From Trinickia terrae (GTDB lineage: Bacteria > Pseudomonadota > Gammaproteobacteria > Burkholderiales > Burkholderiaceae): 64,000 nucleotides of DNA. Positions 27,783 through 37,362 of this stretch are shown here, piece after piece (position 1 is the first letter of the stretch; the number at the start of each line of letters is the position of its first letter). A program made the translations under genes and the position numbers. The notes under the pieces were generated by a model. That model ran no database searches and was not told where the DNA came from. It saw only the letters and a list, made by a program, of their open reading frames with translations. The DNA lies in NCBI RefSeq assembly GCF_005144415.1, contig NZ_SWJE01000022.1:1-64000 (forward strand), given 5' to 3'.

Positions 27783-28421
27783 ATGAATTACCCTCACCCG
27801 ATCATCGCGCGCGAAGGCTGGCCGTTTATTGCAATCGCCGGCGTCGTCGCGCTCTTGATCCATGCCGTCGCGGGGTTCGGCTTTGCCTGGCCGTTCTGGC
27901 TGCTCCTCATTTTCGTCGTGCAATTTTTCCGCGATCCGCCGCGTCCGATTCCGACGCAGGAGAATGCCGTGTTGTGTCCGGCCGACGGTCGGATTGTCGC
28001 AGTCGAAACCACGCACGATCCTTACGCGAATCGCGAAGCGCTGAAGATCAGCGTGTTCATGAACGTCTTCAACGTCCATTCGCAGCGCTCGCCGGTGGAT
28101 GGCGCGATCTCCAAGGTCGAATATTTCCCGGGCGCCTACCTGAACGCGGCGATCGACAAAGCGTCGCTCGAGAACGAGCGCAACGCGGTCGTGATCCAGA
28201 CCGCCAGCGGCCAGACCGTGACCTCGGTGCAGATCGCGGGCCTCATCGCGCGGCGCATTCTCTGCTACGTGCGCGCCGGTGAGCCGCTCACGCGCGGTCA
28301 GCGCTACGGCTTCATCCGCTTCGGCTCGCGCGTCGACGTGTATCTGCCGGTCGGCAGCCGTCCGCGCGTCTCGATTGGCGAGAAGGTTTCCGCGTCGTCG
28401 ACGATTCTTGCCGAACTCTAA
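27783..28421 (+). CDS. psd: Phosphatidylserine decarboxylase proenzyme
   Basis: This 212-residue inner-membrane enzyme makes phosphatidylethanolamine. Short-form Psd proteins self-cleave at a Gly-Ser pair to make the pyruvoyl prosthetic group; here [11 protein letters not shown] places it at G181-S182. An N-terminal helix (residues 13-46) anchors it. [13 protein letters not shown] carries the conserved HxxxR-like substrate residues. The start MNYPHPII was preferred over a longer in-frame ORF that overlaps the ilvC terminator. It is 20 bases upstream of pssA. Confidence 0.95.
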   Translation: MNYPHPIIAREGWPFIAIAGVVALLIHAVAGFGFAWPFWLLLIFVVQFFRDPPRPIPTQENAVLCPADGRIVAVETTHDPYANREALKISVFMNVFNVHSQRSPVDGAISKVEYFPGAYLNAAIDKASLENERNAVVIQTASGQTVTSVQIAGLIARRILCYVRAGEPLTRGQRYGFIRFGSRVDVYLPVGSRPRVSIGEKVSASSTILAEL

Positions 28422-28441
28422 GGCGGCACAAGGAGGTATCG

Positions 28442-29314
28442 ATGGCCGCATTGAAACCGCGCCGCCCCCGCTTGAAAGGCGCTCACTTGCCGAGGCCGTT
28501 CCGCCGCAACAAGGCGCTGGCGGCGGAGACGGCGCCGGTCGAGAGCCGGCGCGTCCAGCGCCAGCAGTTCCTGAGGAAGCGCGGCATCTATCTGCTGCCC
28601 AACTCGTTCACCACCGCGGCGCTGTTCTGCGGCTTCTTCGCCGTCGTGCAGGCGATGAACGTGCGCTTCGAGATCGCGGCGATCGCCATTTTCGTGGCGA
28701 TGGTGCTCGACGGCATGGACGGCCGCGTCGCGCGGATGACGCACACGCAAAGCGCGTTTGGCGAGCAGTTCGACAGCCTCTCGGACATGGTGTCGTTCGG
28801 CGTGGCGCCGGCGCTTGTGATGTACGAATGGGTGCTCAAGGATCTCGGCCGCTGGGGCTGGCTGGCGGCGTTTGTCTACTGCTCGGGCGCGGCGTTGCGT
28901 CTTGCGCGCTTCAACACGAACATCGGCGTCGTCGACAAGCGTTTCTTCCAGGGGTTGCCGAGTCCGGCGGCGGCGGCGCTGATCGCGGGTTTCGTCTGGC
29001 TCGCGACCGACAACCGCGTGCCGGTCAAGCTCGTGTGGCTGCCGTGGGTCGCGTTCGCGCTGACGGTCTATGCGGGCGTGACGATGGTGTCGAACGCGCC
29101 GTTCTATAGCGGCAAGGCGCTCGACGTCCGTCATCGGGTGCCGTTCGCGGCGACGCTGCTGGTCGTCGTTGCATTCGTGCTCGTGTCGTCCGATCCGCCG
29201 CTGATGTTGTTCGGCCTGTTCGTGCTGTACGGCTTCTCGGGTTACGCCTTCTGGGCCTACATGGCGGTCAGGGGCAGGGAGAATCCGGCCCGTTCGTCAC
29301 CGCACGATCACTGA
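28442..29314 (+). CDS. pssA: CDP-diacylglycerol-serine O-phosphatidyltransferase
   Basis: This 290-residue membrane enzyme makes phosphatidylserine, the substrate of Psd. The CDP-alcohol transferase signature is complete: D90, D93, G94, A97, R98, G107, D111, D115 (DGMDGRVARM ... GEQFDSLSD). About eight hydrophobic helices follow. The N-terminal ~45 residues are Arg-rich. psd and pssA form the PE branch of phospholipid synthesis. An AAGGAGG lies 8 bases upstream of the ATG. Confidence 0.96.
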   Translation: MAALKPRRPRLKGAHLPRPFRRNKALAAETAPVESRRVQRQQFLRKRGIYLLPNSFTTAALFCGFFAVVQAMNVRFEIAAIAIFVAMVLDGMDGRVARMTHTQSAFGEQFDSLSDMVSFGVAPALVMYEWVLKDLGRWGWLAAFVYCSGAALRLARFNTNIGVVDKRFFQGLPSPAAAALIAGFVWLATDNRVPVKLVWLPWVAFALTVYAGVTMVSNAPFYSGKALDVRHRVPFAATLLVVVAFVLVSSDPPLMLFGLFVLYGFSGYAFWAYMAVRGRENPARSSPHDH

Positions 29315-29332
29315 TTGACCTGTTTTCCGTCA

Positions 29333-29359
29333 ACGGCAGCCATCGCGGCTGCCGTTTTT
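29333..29359 (+). terminator. Terminator of psd-pssA
   Basis: A perfect 9-bp stem (29333-29341 with 29347-29355, ACGGCAGCC / GGCTGCCGT) with a 5-base loop is followed by a T-run to 29359. This is a textbook intrinsic terminator, separating pssA from the leuA leader. Confidence 0.85.
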
Positions 29360-29390
29360 GTTTGTGCTAACCAGCGGGGGGCTCCGCCAT

Positions 29391-29419
29391 TTGCGCGATT
29401 CTTAGAATGCCGCTATAGT
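29391..29419 (+). promoter_or_regulatory. leuA promoter
   Basis: TTGCGC (29391-29396), a 17-base spacer and TATAGT (29414-29419) form a good sigma-70 promoter. Transcription would start about 7 bases after the -10, near 29426, which is essentially at the leader-peptide ATG (29427). Confidence 0.6.
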
Positions 29420-29426
29420 CTGCGGC

Positions 29427-29510
29427 ATGGCAACTTTCCAGTTCCCCTTCCTTTCCCTTCTAGCCGGTGCGCCGCTACGCGCGCTAGCTCTAGCGCGCCT
29501 GCCGCGCTGA
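29427..29510 (+). CDS. leuA leader peptide (attenuation peptide)
   Basis: This 27-residue ORF ([16 protein letters not shown]...) has seven leucines. Four use CTA (codons 12, 17, 20, 22) and two use CTT, codons that are rare in this GC-rich genome, against one CTG. Stalling on scarce Leu-tRNA would respond to leucine supply. The CTA-rich part lies inside a 9-bp hairpin (29479-29487 with 29490-29498), and a second hairpin at 29542-29569 lies downstream, as in attenuators. The ATG is at or next to the predicted transcription start, so it may be translated leaderless. Function is inferred. Confidence 0.65.
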   Translation: MATFQFPFLSLLAGAPLRALALARLPR

Positions 29511-29541
29511 TCGTTTCCGCCCTCCGTTTGCCTCGTTCGTT

Positions 29542-29569
29542 GTTTGGCGTCGCCTGCGGTGGCGCAAAC
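29542..29569 (+). promoter_or_regulatory. Leader hairpin of the leuA attenuator
   Basis: GTTTG at 29542-29546 and CGTCGCC at 29548-29554 pair with GGTGGCG (29558-29564) and CAAAC (29565-29569), with one bulged G and a 3-base loop. The U-tract after it is poor, so it may act as a weak terminator or by another attenuation switch. The remaining bases to leuA (29629) contain its leader; GGAG-type bases precede the ATG. Confidence 0.45.
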
Positions 29570-29628
29570 ACCCGAATTCCGTTTCTGTATCCCATCGATT
29601 GAACGAACGAGTCCCCCGGAGACCTGAC

Positions 29629-31173
29629 ATGGCTGACAAACTGATCATTTTCGATACGACGTTGCGCGACGGCGAGCAGTCGCCCGGAGCGTCGATGACG
29701 AAGGAAGAGAAGATCCGCATCGCGAAGCAGCTGGAGCGGATGCGCGTCGACGTGATCGAAGCGGGCTTCGCCGCCAGCTCGAACGGCGACTTCGACGCGA
29801 TCAACACGATCGCGTCGCTCATCAAGGAAAGCACGATCTGCTCGCTCGCCCGCGCGAACGACAAGGACATTCAGCGCGCCGCCGATGCCCTGCGCCCCGC
29901 GGAGCGTTTCCGCATCCACACGTTCATCGCGACGTCGCCGCTGCACATGGAAAAGAAGCTGCGGATGACGCCCGACCAGGTCTACGAGCAGGCGCGCCTC
30001 GCGGTGCGTTTCGCGCGCAAGTTTACCGACGACGTCGAGTTCTCGCCGGAGGACGGCAGCCGCTCCGACATGGATTTCCTGTGCCGCGTGCTCGAAGCCG
30101 TGATCGATGAAGGCGCGACGACGATCAATATCGCCGACACCGTCGGCTACGGCGTTCCCGAGCTGTACGGCAATCTCGTGAAGACACTGCGCGAGCGCAT
30201 TCCGAACTCGCACAAGGCGGTGTTCTCGGTCCATTGCCATAACGATCTCGGTATGGCGGTTGCGAATTCGCTCGCGGGCGTGCAGATCGGCGGCGCGCGT
30301 CAGGTCGAGTGCACGATCAACGGTCTCGGCGAGCGCGCGGGCAACACGTCGCTCGAGGAAATCGTGATGGCCGTGAAGACCCGCAAGGATTATTTCGGCC
30401 TGGATCTCGGTATCGACACGACCCAGATCGTGCCGGCTTCGAAGCTGGTATCCCAGATCACGGGCTTCGTCGTGCAGCCGAACAAGGCCGTGGTGGGCGC
30501 GAACGCGTTCGCGCACGCGTCGGGCATCCACCAGGATGGCGTGCTGAAAGCACGCGACACCTACGAAATCATGCGCGCGGAAGACGTGGGCTGGACCGCG
30601 AACAAGATCGTGCTCGGCAAGCTGTCGGGCCGCAACGCGTTCAAGCAACGCTTGCAGGAGCTGAGCATCGCGCTCGATAGTGAAGCCGAATTGAACGCCG
30701 CGTTTGCACGCTTCAAGGAGCTCGCCGACCGCAAGGCGGAAATCTTCGACGAAGACATCATCGCGATCGTCACCGAGGAATCGGCGCAGGCGCAGGAGCG
30801 CGAGCACTACAAGTTCGTGTCGCTGGCGCAGCACTCCGAGACCGGCGAGCAGCCGCATGCGCGCGTCGTCTTTTCGGTCGACGGCAAGGAGATGACGGGC
30901 GAGGCGAACGGCAACGGGCCGGTCGACGCGACGCTCAATGCGATCGAAAGCGAAGTGGGCAGCGGCTCCGAGCTGTTGCTGTACTCCGTGAATGCGATCA
31001 CGACCGGCACGCAGGCGCAGGGCGAAGTGACGGTGCGTCTGTCGAAGAGTGGGCGTATCGTGAACGGCGTCGGCACCGATCCGGACATCGTCGCAGCGTC
31101 GGCGAAGGCGTACATCTCGGCGCTGAACAAGCTCTACTCGAATTCGGAAAAGCTCAACCCGCAGCGCTCTTGA
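29629..31173 (+). CDS. leuA: 2-Isopropylmalate synthase
   Basis: This 514-residue enzyme condenses 2-ketoisovalerate with acetyl-CoA, the committed step of leucine synthesis. The HMGL-like barrel starts with [13 protein letters not shown] (R13, D14), and the metal-binding [11 protein letters not shown] supplies histidines. A C-terminal allosteric domain provides feedback inhibition by leucine. The start [11 protein letters not shown] was preferred over an upstream in-frame ATG because family members begin there. Upstream are a leader peptide and promoter; downstream is a terminator at 31228-31261. Confidence 0.97.
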   Translation: MADKLIIFDTTLRDGEQSPGASMTKEEKIRIAKQLERMRVDVIEAGFAASSNGDFDAINTIASLIKESTICSLARANDKDIQRAADALRPAERFRIHTFIATSPLHMEKKLRMTPDQVYEQARLAVRFARKFTDDVEFSPEDGSRSDMDFLCRVLEAVIDEGATTINIADTVGYGVPELYGNLVKTLRERIPNSHKAVFSVHCHNDLGMAVANSLAGVQIGGARQVECTINGLGERAGNTSLEEIVMAVKTRKDYFGLDLGIDTTQIVPASKLVSQITGFVVQPNKAVVGANAFAHASGIHQDGVLKARDTYEIMRAEDVGWTANKIVLGKLSGRNAFKQRLQELSIALDSEAELNAAFARFKELADRKAEIFDEDIIAIVTEESAQAQEREHYKFVSLAQHSETGEQPHARVVFSVDGKEMTGEANGNGPVDATLNAIESEVGSGSELLLYSVNAITTGTQAQGEVTVRLSKSGRIVNGVGTDPDIVAASAKAYISALNKLYSNSEKLNPQRS

Positions 31174-31227
31174 TGCGCGGGGACGCGGCGCTATTGGCAG
31201 TACCGCCTCGATTCCCCGCCGTGCTCG

Positions 31228-31261
31228 AACCCCCCGCGCTCCGCAAGGACGCGGGGGTTTT
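31228..31261 (+). terminator. leuA terminator
   Basis: The arms CCCCCGCG (31231-31238) and CGCGGGGG (31250-31257) form an 8-bp stem with an 11-base loop, directly followed by TTTT. A clear intrinsic terminator. Confidence 0.85.
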
Positions 31262-31366
31262 CATATGCGGGCGCGGCGAACCAGTTGGCTTCCGGAAGCC
31301 GCTTCATCCAGAAGCTTGGCTACGTCCGCGCCAAGGCGGCGAGGCCCAAGGAGAGCCGGGCGCGTG

Positions 31367-31870
31367 TCAGAACAGGTTGCGGCGGTCGGGATCGTGCAGC
31401 GGATCGGGGGTTTTCTGCGTCAGGCGCAGGATGCCCTGATCGTCGAAATAGAAGCTGTACATGAGATACCAGACGTTGTCTTCCATGTATCGATACGTCC
31501 ATACCTCGCGCTTCATCATCGGGAAGTACGAAGTCTCGACGGGGCGGCCGAAGTTGATGAGCACATCCTTCTTGGTCCATTCCCCGATTTGCGCGCGGTA
31601 GAACTCGTTCGGCTGCAGCACCTGCCGCACGTTGACGATCTTGCCGGATGCGTCGATATCGGCCGCTGTGGTGACTTCGCCCATCGGCTGAGTCGGCCAC
31701 ATCAGACGTTTGCCGCCGTTGGGCAGGTCGTAGACTTCGCGCGGCGGGCCGAGGCGGCTCACGATCGTCGATTGGTCCGCGCCCGCCTGGAATTGCTGCC
31801 ACGGCTGCGCGCAACCGGCGAGCATGAGCGCCGCGGTACACGCAAGCAGGGATGTCAGGCGCTTCGTCAT
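31367..31870 (-). CDS. BamE/SmpA-like outer-membrane lipoprotein
   Basis: This 167-residue protein has a lipoprotein signal peptide with lipobox LAGC, making C20 the lipidated cysteine. Two BamE-like repeats follow: one around STIVSRLGPPREVYDLPNGG and one around DVLINFGRPVETSYF. The LGxP / FGxP pattern is typical of SmpA/BamE folds. It may be a periplasmic-facing envelope protein, but it is not BamE itself by gene context. Single gene, convergent with leuA and divergent from the next. Confidence 0.85.
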   Translation of the reverse strand: MTKRLTSLLACTAALMLAGCAQPWQQFQAGADQSTIVSRLGPPREVYDLPNGGKRLMWPTQPMGEVTTAADIDASGKIVNVRQVLQPNEFYRAQIGEWTKKDVLINFGRPVETSYFPMMKREVWTYRYMEDNVWYLMYSFYFDDQGILRLTQKTPDPLHDPDRRNLF

Positions 31871-32044
31871 GGAGTCCTCCGATTCGTTGAGTGACGCGTT
31901 TTAGCACGGGGTCACAAGATTTTGACAGGTTGCGCGGCAAAAGATTTTGGCGCTGCCGGCGCGTGGCGCGACGGCGCTTGCGCTTGCGAATCATCCGCAG
32001 GCCGGCCTATGATCCGCGCTTCGATCGATTCAAGCGGGGTAGCG

Positions 32045-33322
32045 ATGACACGAGCATGGACGAGCCGGCTGGCGGCGCTTGCCGTTGCGGCATGGGTGGC
32101 GGCGATGCCGGCGGCGAAGGCGACGGCGGCGGCCGGCACGCCGATCCAGCTCGCCTTGATCGAAGGCGTGTCGGGGCCCTTCGCGAACGCGGGAGCGGCG
32201 GTCGAGCGGAATCTGCGCTTCGGCGTCGAGCGCGTGAATGCGCGCGGCGGCGTGAAGCTTGCGGATGGTGCGCATCCGCTCGAGCTCGTCGTGCTGGACA
32301 GCAAGGGCAGCACCGAAGGCGCGCTCGTGCAACTGCGCGCGGCCGCCGATCGCCATATCGGCTTCGTCATGCAAGGCAACAGCTCGGCGGTGGCAGCGGC
32401 GCTTATCGCGGCGATCGAAAAGCAGAACTCGCGCGAGCCGGATAATCGCGAGCTGTTCCTCAACTATTCCGCCGACGACCCCGCGCTCACCAACGCCAGC
32501 TGCAGCTTCTGGCATTTCCGCTTCGACGCCCATGCGGGGATGCGCATGGATGCGCTTGCCGACGTGATCCAGCAGGACCGCGCGGTGAAAAAGGTATATC
32601 TACTGAATCAGGACTACAGCTTCGGGCACGACGTCAGCACGCTCGCGCAACAGGCGCTCGCCCAAAAGCGCCCGGACGTCGCGATCGTAGGCGACGAGTT
32701 TCATCCGATCGGCCGCGTCAAGGACTTCACGCCCTATATCGCGAAGATGCGCGCGAGCGGAGCCGATGCGGTGATCACCGGGAACTGGGGCAACGACTTG
32801 AGCCTGCTGGTCAAGGCGGCGCGCGAGCAGGGGCTCGATGCGAAGTTCTACACGTTTTATGGAAACAGCCTCGATGCGCCCGCTGCGCTCGGCGATGCCG
32901 GCGTGAAGCGCGTGCTCGCCGTCGCGGACTGGCATCCGAACGCCGGAGGGGCGGCGTCCGACGCTTACTACGCGGCGTTTCGCGCTCGCTTCCCGGCTGC
33001 CGAGGACGACTACCCGGTGCTGCGCATGGAGGTGATGATCGAGATGCTGGCCGACGCGATGACGCGCGCCGGCACGCCGGACCCGGCGGCGGTCGCCAAG
33101 GCGCTCGAGGGGATTAAGTTCGACAACGGCTTCCATCGCGCCTGGATGCGTGCCGAGGATCATCAGTTGATCCAGCCCCTTTACGTGATGGAGATGGACA
33201 AGGCGGGCACGCCCGGCGTGCGCTTCGACAACGAGGGCACGGGATACGGTTTCCGGACGATGCTGGCGCTGCCGCCCGAGCGCACGGCGCTGCCGACGAC
33301 GTGCCAGATGAGGCGCCCTTGA
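32045..33322 (+). CDS. Periplasmic branched-chain amino-acid type binding protein
   Basis: This protein is about 425 residues, with a signal peptide (RLAALAVAAWVAAMPAAKATA) and the type I periplasmic-binding fold of LivK/AmiC relatives, beginning IQLALIEGVSGPFANAGAAVERNLRFGVE. It contains GAQSV-like ligand-loop residues and RVKDFTPYIAKMRASGADAVI. Proteins of this family bind Leu/Ile/Val or other amides for an ABC importer. No permease or ATPase gene is adjacent, so it is an orphan binding protein. The start at 32045 was chosen for the signal peptide; an ATG at 32009 is possible. Confidence 0.85.
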   Translation: MTRAWTSRLAALAVAAWVAAMPAAKATAAAGTPIQLALIEGVSGPFANAGAAVERNLRFGVERVNARGGVKLADGAHPLELVVLDSKGSTEGALVQLRAAADRHIGFVMQGNSSAVAAALIAAIEKQNSREPDNRELFLNYSADDPALTNASCSFWHFRFDAHAGMRMDALADVIQQDRAVKKVYLLNQDYSFGHDVSTLAQQALAQKRPDVAIVGDEFHPIGRVKDFTPYIAKMRASGADAVITGNWGNDLSLLVKAAREQGLDAKFYTFYGNSLDAPAALGDAGVKRVLAVADWHPNAGGAASDAYYAAFRARFPAAEDDYPVLRMEVMIEMLADAMTRAGTPDPAAVAKALEGIKFDNGFHRAWMRAEDHQLIQPLYVMEMDKAGTPGVRFDNEGTGYGFRTMLALPPERTALPTTCQMRRP

Positions 33323-33376
33323 ACGTGCTCGAAAGAGGCGGCTCCAGGGACCGCTAGCCGCCGATCTCGGCTGTGC

Positions 33377-33382
33377 TACAAT
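33377..33382 (+). promoter_or_regulatory. Extended -10 element of rpsO
   Basis: TGC TACAAT forms an extended -10 (TGnTACAAT, 33374-33382), 71 bases before the rpsO start. No good -35 lies 17 bases upstream. Confidence 0.5.
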
Positions 33383-33453
33383 ACGCGTCTTGCTGTACCC
33401 CCACGGCACGGCCTTTCTTCCGTGACCGCCTGTCTAGTTCTTAAGGAAATCAA

Positions 33454-33723
33454 ATGTCTGTTGCTGATATCAAGAAGTCCGACGTCGTCGCGCAATTCGC
33501 GCGTGCTGCCAATGACACCGGCTCCCCGGAAGTGCAAGTCGCTCTGCTGACGGCTCGCATCAACGAGTTGACCGGCCACTTCAAGTCCCACTCGAAGGAC
33601 CATCACAGCCGCCGCGGGCTGCTGCGCATGGTGAGCCGCCGCCGCAAGCTGCTCGACTACCTGAAGGGCAAGGATGCTGACCGCTATCGTTCGCTGATCG
33701 AGAAGCTGGGCCTGCGCAAGTAA
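33454..33723 (+). CDS. rpsO: 30S ribosomal protein S15
   Basis: This 89-residue protein has the standard S15 sequence, including [23 protein letters not shown] and RRKLLDYL. It binds 16S rRNA helices 20-22 early in 30S assembly. An AAGGAAA Shine-Dalgarno sequence is 7 bases from the ATG. It is followed by a terminator and then pnp, the widely conserved rpsO-pnp pair. Confidence 0.98.
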   Translation: MSVADIKKSDVVAQFARAANDTGSPEVQVALLTARINELTGHFKSHSKDHHSRRGLLRMVSRRRKLLDYLKGKDADRYRSLIEKLGLRK

Positions 33724-33747
33724 TCGGACGATCGTCTCTTCAGCAAG

Positions 33748-33787
33748 ATGCCTGTGTCAGTCTACTGATACAGGCATTTTGTTTTTG
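33748..33787 (+). terminator. Terminator between rpsO and pnp
   Basis: A stem of 11 paired bases with one mismatched position (33749-33760 with 33765-33776, GCCTGT... and ...ACAGGC) with a short loop is followed by TTTTG and TTTTT. This is a clear intrinsic terminator; as in other bacteria, readthrough to pnp is likely partial. Confidence 0.8.
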
Positions 33788-33890
33788 AATGGCGCACTTC
33801 ATGTGAGTTGCGTCGAAACGCAGGGCGCCGTGGCCATGAATGATGCGGCGCCCGGCGCGTAACACGGCCTGGCTTGACGGGCAGAGCTTT

Positions 33891-33947
33891 GTGTCATTCC
33901 AGCGATTCACTCGCCGCGTGAAGCGGACCGCTGGAATGGCATGACAC
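33891..33947 (+). promoter_or_regulatory. pnp leader long stem-loop (likely RNase III target)
   Basis: In the 324-base rpsO-pnp gap, GTGTCAT (33891-33897) pairs with ATGACAC (33941-33947), and TCCAGCG (33898-33904) with CGCTGGA (33929-33935). A 5-base bulge lies on one side, and an inner hairpin TTCAC / GTGAA forms the top. E. coli pnp autoregulates through cleavage of a similar long stem by RNase III followed by PNPase digestion, so the same is likely here. TTGACG at 33874 could be part of a promoter but has no good -10. Confidence 0.65.
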
Positions 33948-34047
33948 TCCTCTCCCCGGATGGGCTTCGGCTGCGACGTCGCCGCGCCGATGCAGGCTGC
34001 GGCGAAACGATACAAGTGAAATGAGCGAAAAGAGAGAAGGAGTGACC

Positions 34048-36198
34048 ATGTCCATGTTCAATAAAGTCGTCAAAGAGTTCAAGTGGGGACAACATAACGT
34101 CCGGATGGAAACGGGCGAAATCGCTCGTCAGGCAGGCGGCGCCGTGATCGTCGACGTCGAAGACACCGTCGTGCTCGCCACCGTCGTCGGTGCTAAGTCG
34201 GCCAAGCCGGGCCAGGATTTTTTCCCGCTGACCGTCGATTACATCGAAAAAACCTACTCCGCGGGCAAGATCCCTGGCGGCTTCTTCCGCCGCGAAGGCC
34301 GTCCGTCGGAGCATGAAACGCTGACCTCGCGCCTGATCGACCGTCCGCTGCGTCCGCTCTTCCCGGAAGGCTTCTACAACGAAGTGCAGGTCGTCGTGCA
34401 CGTGATGTCGGTGAACCCGGAAGTCCCGGCGGACATCCCCGCACTGATCGGCGCGTCGGCCGCCCTCGCGGTCTCGGGCCTGCCGTTCAACGGCCCGGTG
34501 GGCGCGGCTCGCGTGGCCTACATCAACAACGAATACGTGCTGAACCCGACGCGCGCGCAAATCAAGGATTCGCGCCTCGATCTCGTGGTCGCGGGCACGG
34601 AGCGTGCGGTGCTGATGGTTGAATCGGAAGCCGACCAGCTGCCGGAAGACGTGATGCTGGGCGCCGTGGTGTTCGGTCACGAACAGATGCAAACGGTGAT
34701 CGACGCAATCCACGAGCTCGTGCGTGACGGCGGCAAGCCGGAATGGGACTGGCAGCCGGCGCCGAAGGACGAGGCGCTGATCTCGCGCGTGACGGCGCAG
34801 GCGCAAGGCGACCTGCTCGCCGCCTACCAGATCCGCGACAAGCAAGCCCGTTCGACGAAGCTGAAGGAAGTGTACGCAACCGTCTCGGCGAAGCTCGACG
34901 AGGAGGCGGCAGCTTCGGGCGCCGCGTCGGCCGACAAGGCCACCGTCGGCAACATCCTGTTCGACATCGAAGCGAAGATCGTCCGCAGCCAGATCCTGAA
35001 TGGCGAGCCGCGTATCGACGGCCGCGACACGCGTACCGTGCGTCCGATCGAGATCCGCACCGGCGTGCTGCCGCGCACGCACGGCTCGGCGCTCTTCACG
35101 CGCGGCGAAACGCAGGCGCTCGTGGTCGCGACGCTCGGCACCAAGGGCGACGAGCAGATCATCGACGCGCTCGAAGGCGAGTACCGCGACCGCTTCATGC
35201 TCCACTACAACATGCCGCCGTTCGCGACCGGCGAAACGGGCCGCGTCGGCTCGCCGAAGCGTCGCGAAATCGGCCACGGGCGTCTGGCCAAGCGCGCGCT
35301 CGTCGCGTGCCTGCCGAGCGCCGACGAATTCGGCTATTCGATCCGCGTCGTGTCGGAAATCACCGAGTCGAACGGTTCGTCGTCGATGGCGTCGGTCTGC
35401 GGCGGCTGCCTGGCGCTCATGGACGCCGGCGTGCCGATGAAGGCGCACGTCGCGGGTATCGCGATGGGCCTGATCCTCGAAGGCAACAAGTTCGCCGTGC
35501 TGACCGACATCCTCGGCGACGAAGACCACCTCGGCGACATGGACTTCAAGGTGGCCGGCACGGAAGCTGGCGTGACCGCGCTGCAGATGGACATCAAAAT
35601 CCAGGGCATCACCAAGGAAATCATGCAGGTCGCGCTCGCGCAGGCGAAGGAAGGCCGCATGCACATCCTCGGCAAGATGACGGCCGCCGTGGCAGGCGCC
35701 AGCACCGAGCTGTCGGCGTTCGCGCCGCGCATGATCACGATCAAGATCAACCCGGAAAAGATCCGCGATGTGATCGGCAAGGGTGGTTCGGTGATCCGCG
35801 CGCTGACGGAAGAAACCGGTACGACGATCGACATCTCCGACGACGGCGTCGTCACCATCGCGAGCACGAGCAGCGAAGGGATGGCCGAGGCGAAGAAGCG
35901 CATCGAGAACATCACGGCGGAAGTCGAGGTGGGTCAGGTGTATGAAGGCCCCGTCCTGAAGCTGCTCGAGTTCGGCGCGATCGTGAACATCCTGCCGGGC
36001 AAGGACGGTCTCCTGCATATCTCCGAGATCGCCAACGAGCGCATCAAGGACATCAACGACTACCTGAAGGAAGGCCAGATCGTGAAGGTCAAGGTGATCC
36101 AGACGGACGAGAAGGGTCGCGTGCGCCTGTCTGCGAAGGCGCTGTTGAACGACGCGGCTTCGGGTGCGGCGCAGCCGGAGTCGGCGCCGCAGCAGTAA
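34048..36198 (+). CDS. pnp: Polynucleotide phosphorylase
   Basis: This 716-residue exoribonuclease, part of the RNA degradosome, degrades RNA by phosphorolysis. It has two RNase PH domains (residues about 1-220 and 300-550), a KH domain with [19 protein letters not shown], and a C-terminal S1 domain ([35 protein letters not shown]). I chose the ATG at 34048; an upstream in-frame ATG would add nine unusual residues. The leader hairpin upstream is likely autoregulatory. Confidence 0.98.
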   Translation: MSMFNKVVKEFKWGQHNVRMETGEIARQAGGAVIVDVEDTVVLATVVGAKSAKPGQDFFPLTVDYIEKTYSAGKIPGGFFRREGRPSEHETLTSRLIDRPLRPLFPEGFYNEVQVVVHVMSVNPEVPADIPALIGASAALAVSGLPFNGPVGAARVAYINNEYVLNPTRAQIKDSRLDLVVAGTERAVLMVESEADQLPEDVMLGAVVFGHEQMQTVIDAIHELVRDGGKPEWDWQPAPKDEALISRVTAQAQGDLLAAYQIRDKQARSTKLKEVYATVSAKLDEEAAASGAASADKATVGNILFDIEAKIVRSQILNGEPRIDGRDTRTVRPIEIRTGVLPRTHGSALFTRGETQALVVATLGTKGDEQIIDALEGEYRDRFMLHYNMPPFATGETGRVGSPKRREIGHGRLAKRALVACLPSADEFGYSIRVVSEITESNGSSSMASVCGGCLALMDAGVPMKAHVAGIAMGLILEGNKFAVLTDILGDEDHLGDMDFKVAGTEAGVTALQMDIKIQGITKEIMQVALAQAKEGRMHILGKMTAAVAGASTELSAFAPRMITIKINPEKIRDVIGKGGSVIRALTEETGTTIDISDDGVVTIASTSSEGMAEAKKRIENITAEVEVGQVYEGPVLKLLEFGAIVNILPGKDGLLHISEIANERIKDINDYLKEGQIVKVKVIQTDEKGRVRLSAKALLNDAASGAAQPESAPQQ

Positions 36199-36213
36199 TG
36201 CAGTGATGTAAGG

Positions 36214-36248
36214 ACGGCCGGCTGCGCGAAAGCGAGCCGGCCGTTTTC
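36214..36248 (+). terminator. pnp terminator
   Basis: A perfect 10-bp stem ACGGCCGGCT (36214-36223) with AGCCGGCCGT (36235-36244) and an 11-base loop, followed by TTTTC. Strong intrinsic terminator. Confidence 0.85.
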
Positions 36249-36335
36249 TTGCGGCAATCTTGTAGCAGGGTGGATGGCCTTGCGGGCGGCGAGGATGCAA
36301 CTCGCAAGGCCATCCCAACCTTGGAGGTGACGTAG

Positions 36336-37352
36336 ATGAAGGCGATCGAAATTACCGAATTCGGTGCACCGGAAGTCCTGGTGCTTGGGGAGCGTCCGAT
36401 GCCCGAGCCGAAGGCCGGCGAGGTGCTCATCAAGGTGGCGGCATCGGGTGTCAATCGCCCGGATGTGTTTCAGCGCAAAGGCGGTTATGCGCCGCCGCCG
36501 GGCGCGTCGGACCTTCCTGGGCTGGAGATCGCAGGCGAGATCGTCGGCGGCGTGATCGACGAAAAACGCAATCCGTTCGGCCTCAAGATCGGCGATCGCG
36601 TGTGTGCGCTCCTGGCGGGCGGCGGCTATGCCGAGTACGCGAGCGTGCCGCTCCTGCAATGTCTGCCAGCGCCCAAGGGGTTCTCCGACGTCGAGGCGGC
36701 GTCGCTTCCCGAGACATTCTTCACGGTGTGGAGCAATGTCTTCGAGCGCGCGCAATTGGGGGGCGGCGAAGGCGGCGAGAACGAGACCCTGCTCGTGCAG
36801 GGCGGGTCGAGCGGGATCGGCGTGACGGCTATCCAGATCGCGCACGCGCTCGGATACCGCGTATTCGCCACGGCGGGCTCCGCCGACAAGTGCCGCGCGT
36901 GCGAGCAACTGGGGGCGGACCGTGCGATCAACTACAAGTCGGAAGATTTCGTCGAAGTCGTGAAGTCGCTGACGAACGATCGCGGCGTTGACGTGATTCT
37001 CGACATGGTTGCGGGAAGCTATGTGCCGCGCGAATTGACGGCGCTCGCGGACGGCGGGCGGCTCGTCCTGATCGCGCTTCTCGGCGGGGCGAAGGCTGAA
37101 CTCAACTTCAACGAGGTTCTGCGCCGGCGGCTGACGGTGACGGGTTCGACGCTGCGCCCCCGCCCCGTCGACTTCAAGGCGAGGATCGCGGCGCAATTGA
37201 AAGAACACGTATGGCCGCTCCTCGAAGAGGGCCGCATCAAGCCGGTCATCTATCGCGTGTTTCCGGCGGCGCAGGCTGCTCAAGCCCACGCGCTGATGGA
37301 AAGCGGCGAGCACATTGGGAAGATCGTGCTTGATTGGAGTCCAGGTGCTTGA
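36336..37352 (+). CDS. NAD(P)H quinone oxidoreductase (PIG3/QOR family)
   Basis: This 338-residue medium-chain zinc-independent reductase has the GroES-like N-terminal half (PEPKAGEVLIKVAASGVNRPDVFQRKG) and the Rossmann motif in QGGSSGIGVTAIQIAHALGY. The C-terminal part shows STLRPRPVDFKARI and AAQAAQAHALMESGEHIGKI. Family members reduce quinones with NADPH. AAGGAGGTGA-type bases (GGAGGTGA) precede the ATG. It is between pnp and tpiA as in Burkholderia. Substrate range unknown. Confidence 0.9.
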   Translation: MKAIEITEFGAPEVLVLGERPMPEPKAGEVLIKVAASGVNRPDVFQRKGGYAPPPGASDLPGLEIAGEIVGGVIDEKRNPFGLKIGDRVCALLAGGGYAEYASVPLLQCLPAPKGFSDVEAASLPETFFTVWSNVFERAQLGGGEGGENETLLVQGGSSGIGVTAIQIAHALGYRVFATAGSADKCRACEQLGADRAINYKSEDFVEVVKSLTNDRGVDVILDMVAGSYVPRELTALADGGRLVLIALLGGAKAELNFNEVLRRRLTVTGSTLRPRPVDFKARIAAQLKEHVWPLLEEGRIKPVIYRVFPAAQAAQAHALMESGEHIGKIVLDWSPGA

Positions 37353-37362
37353 CGCGCGCGGT

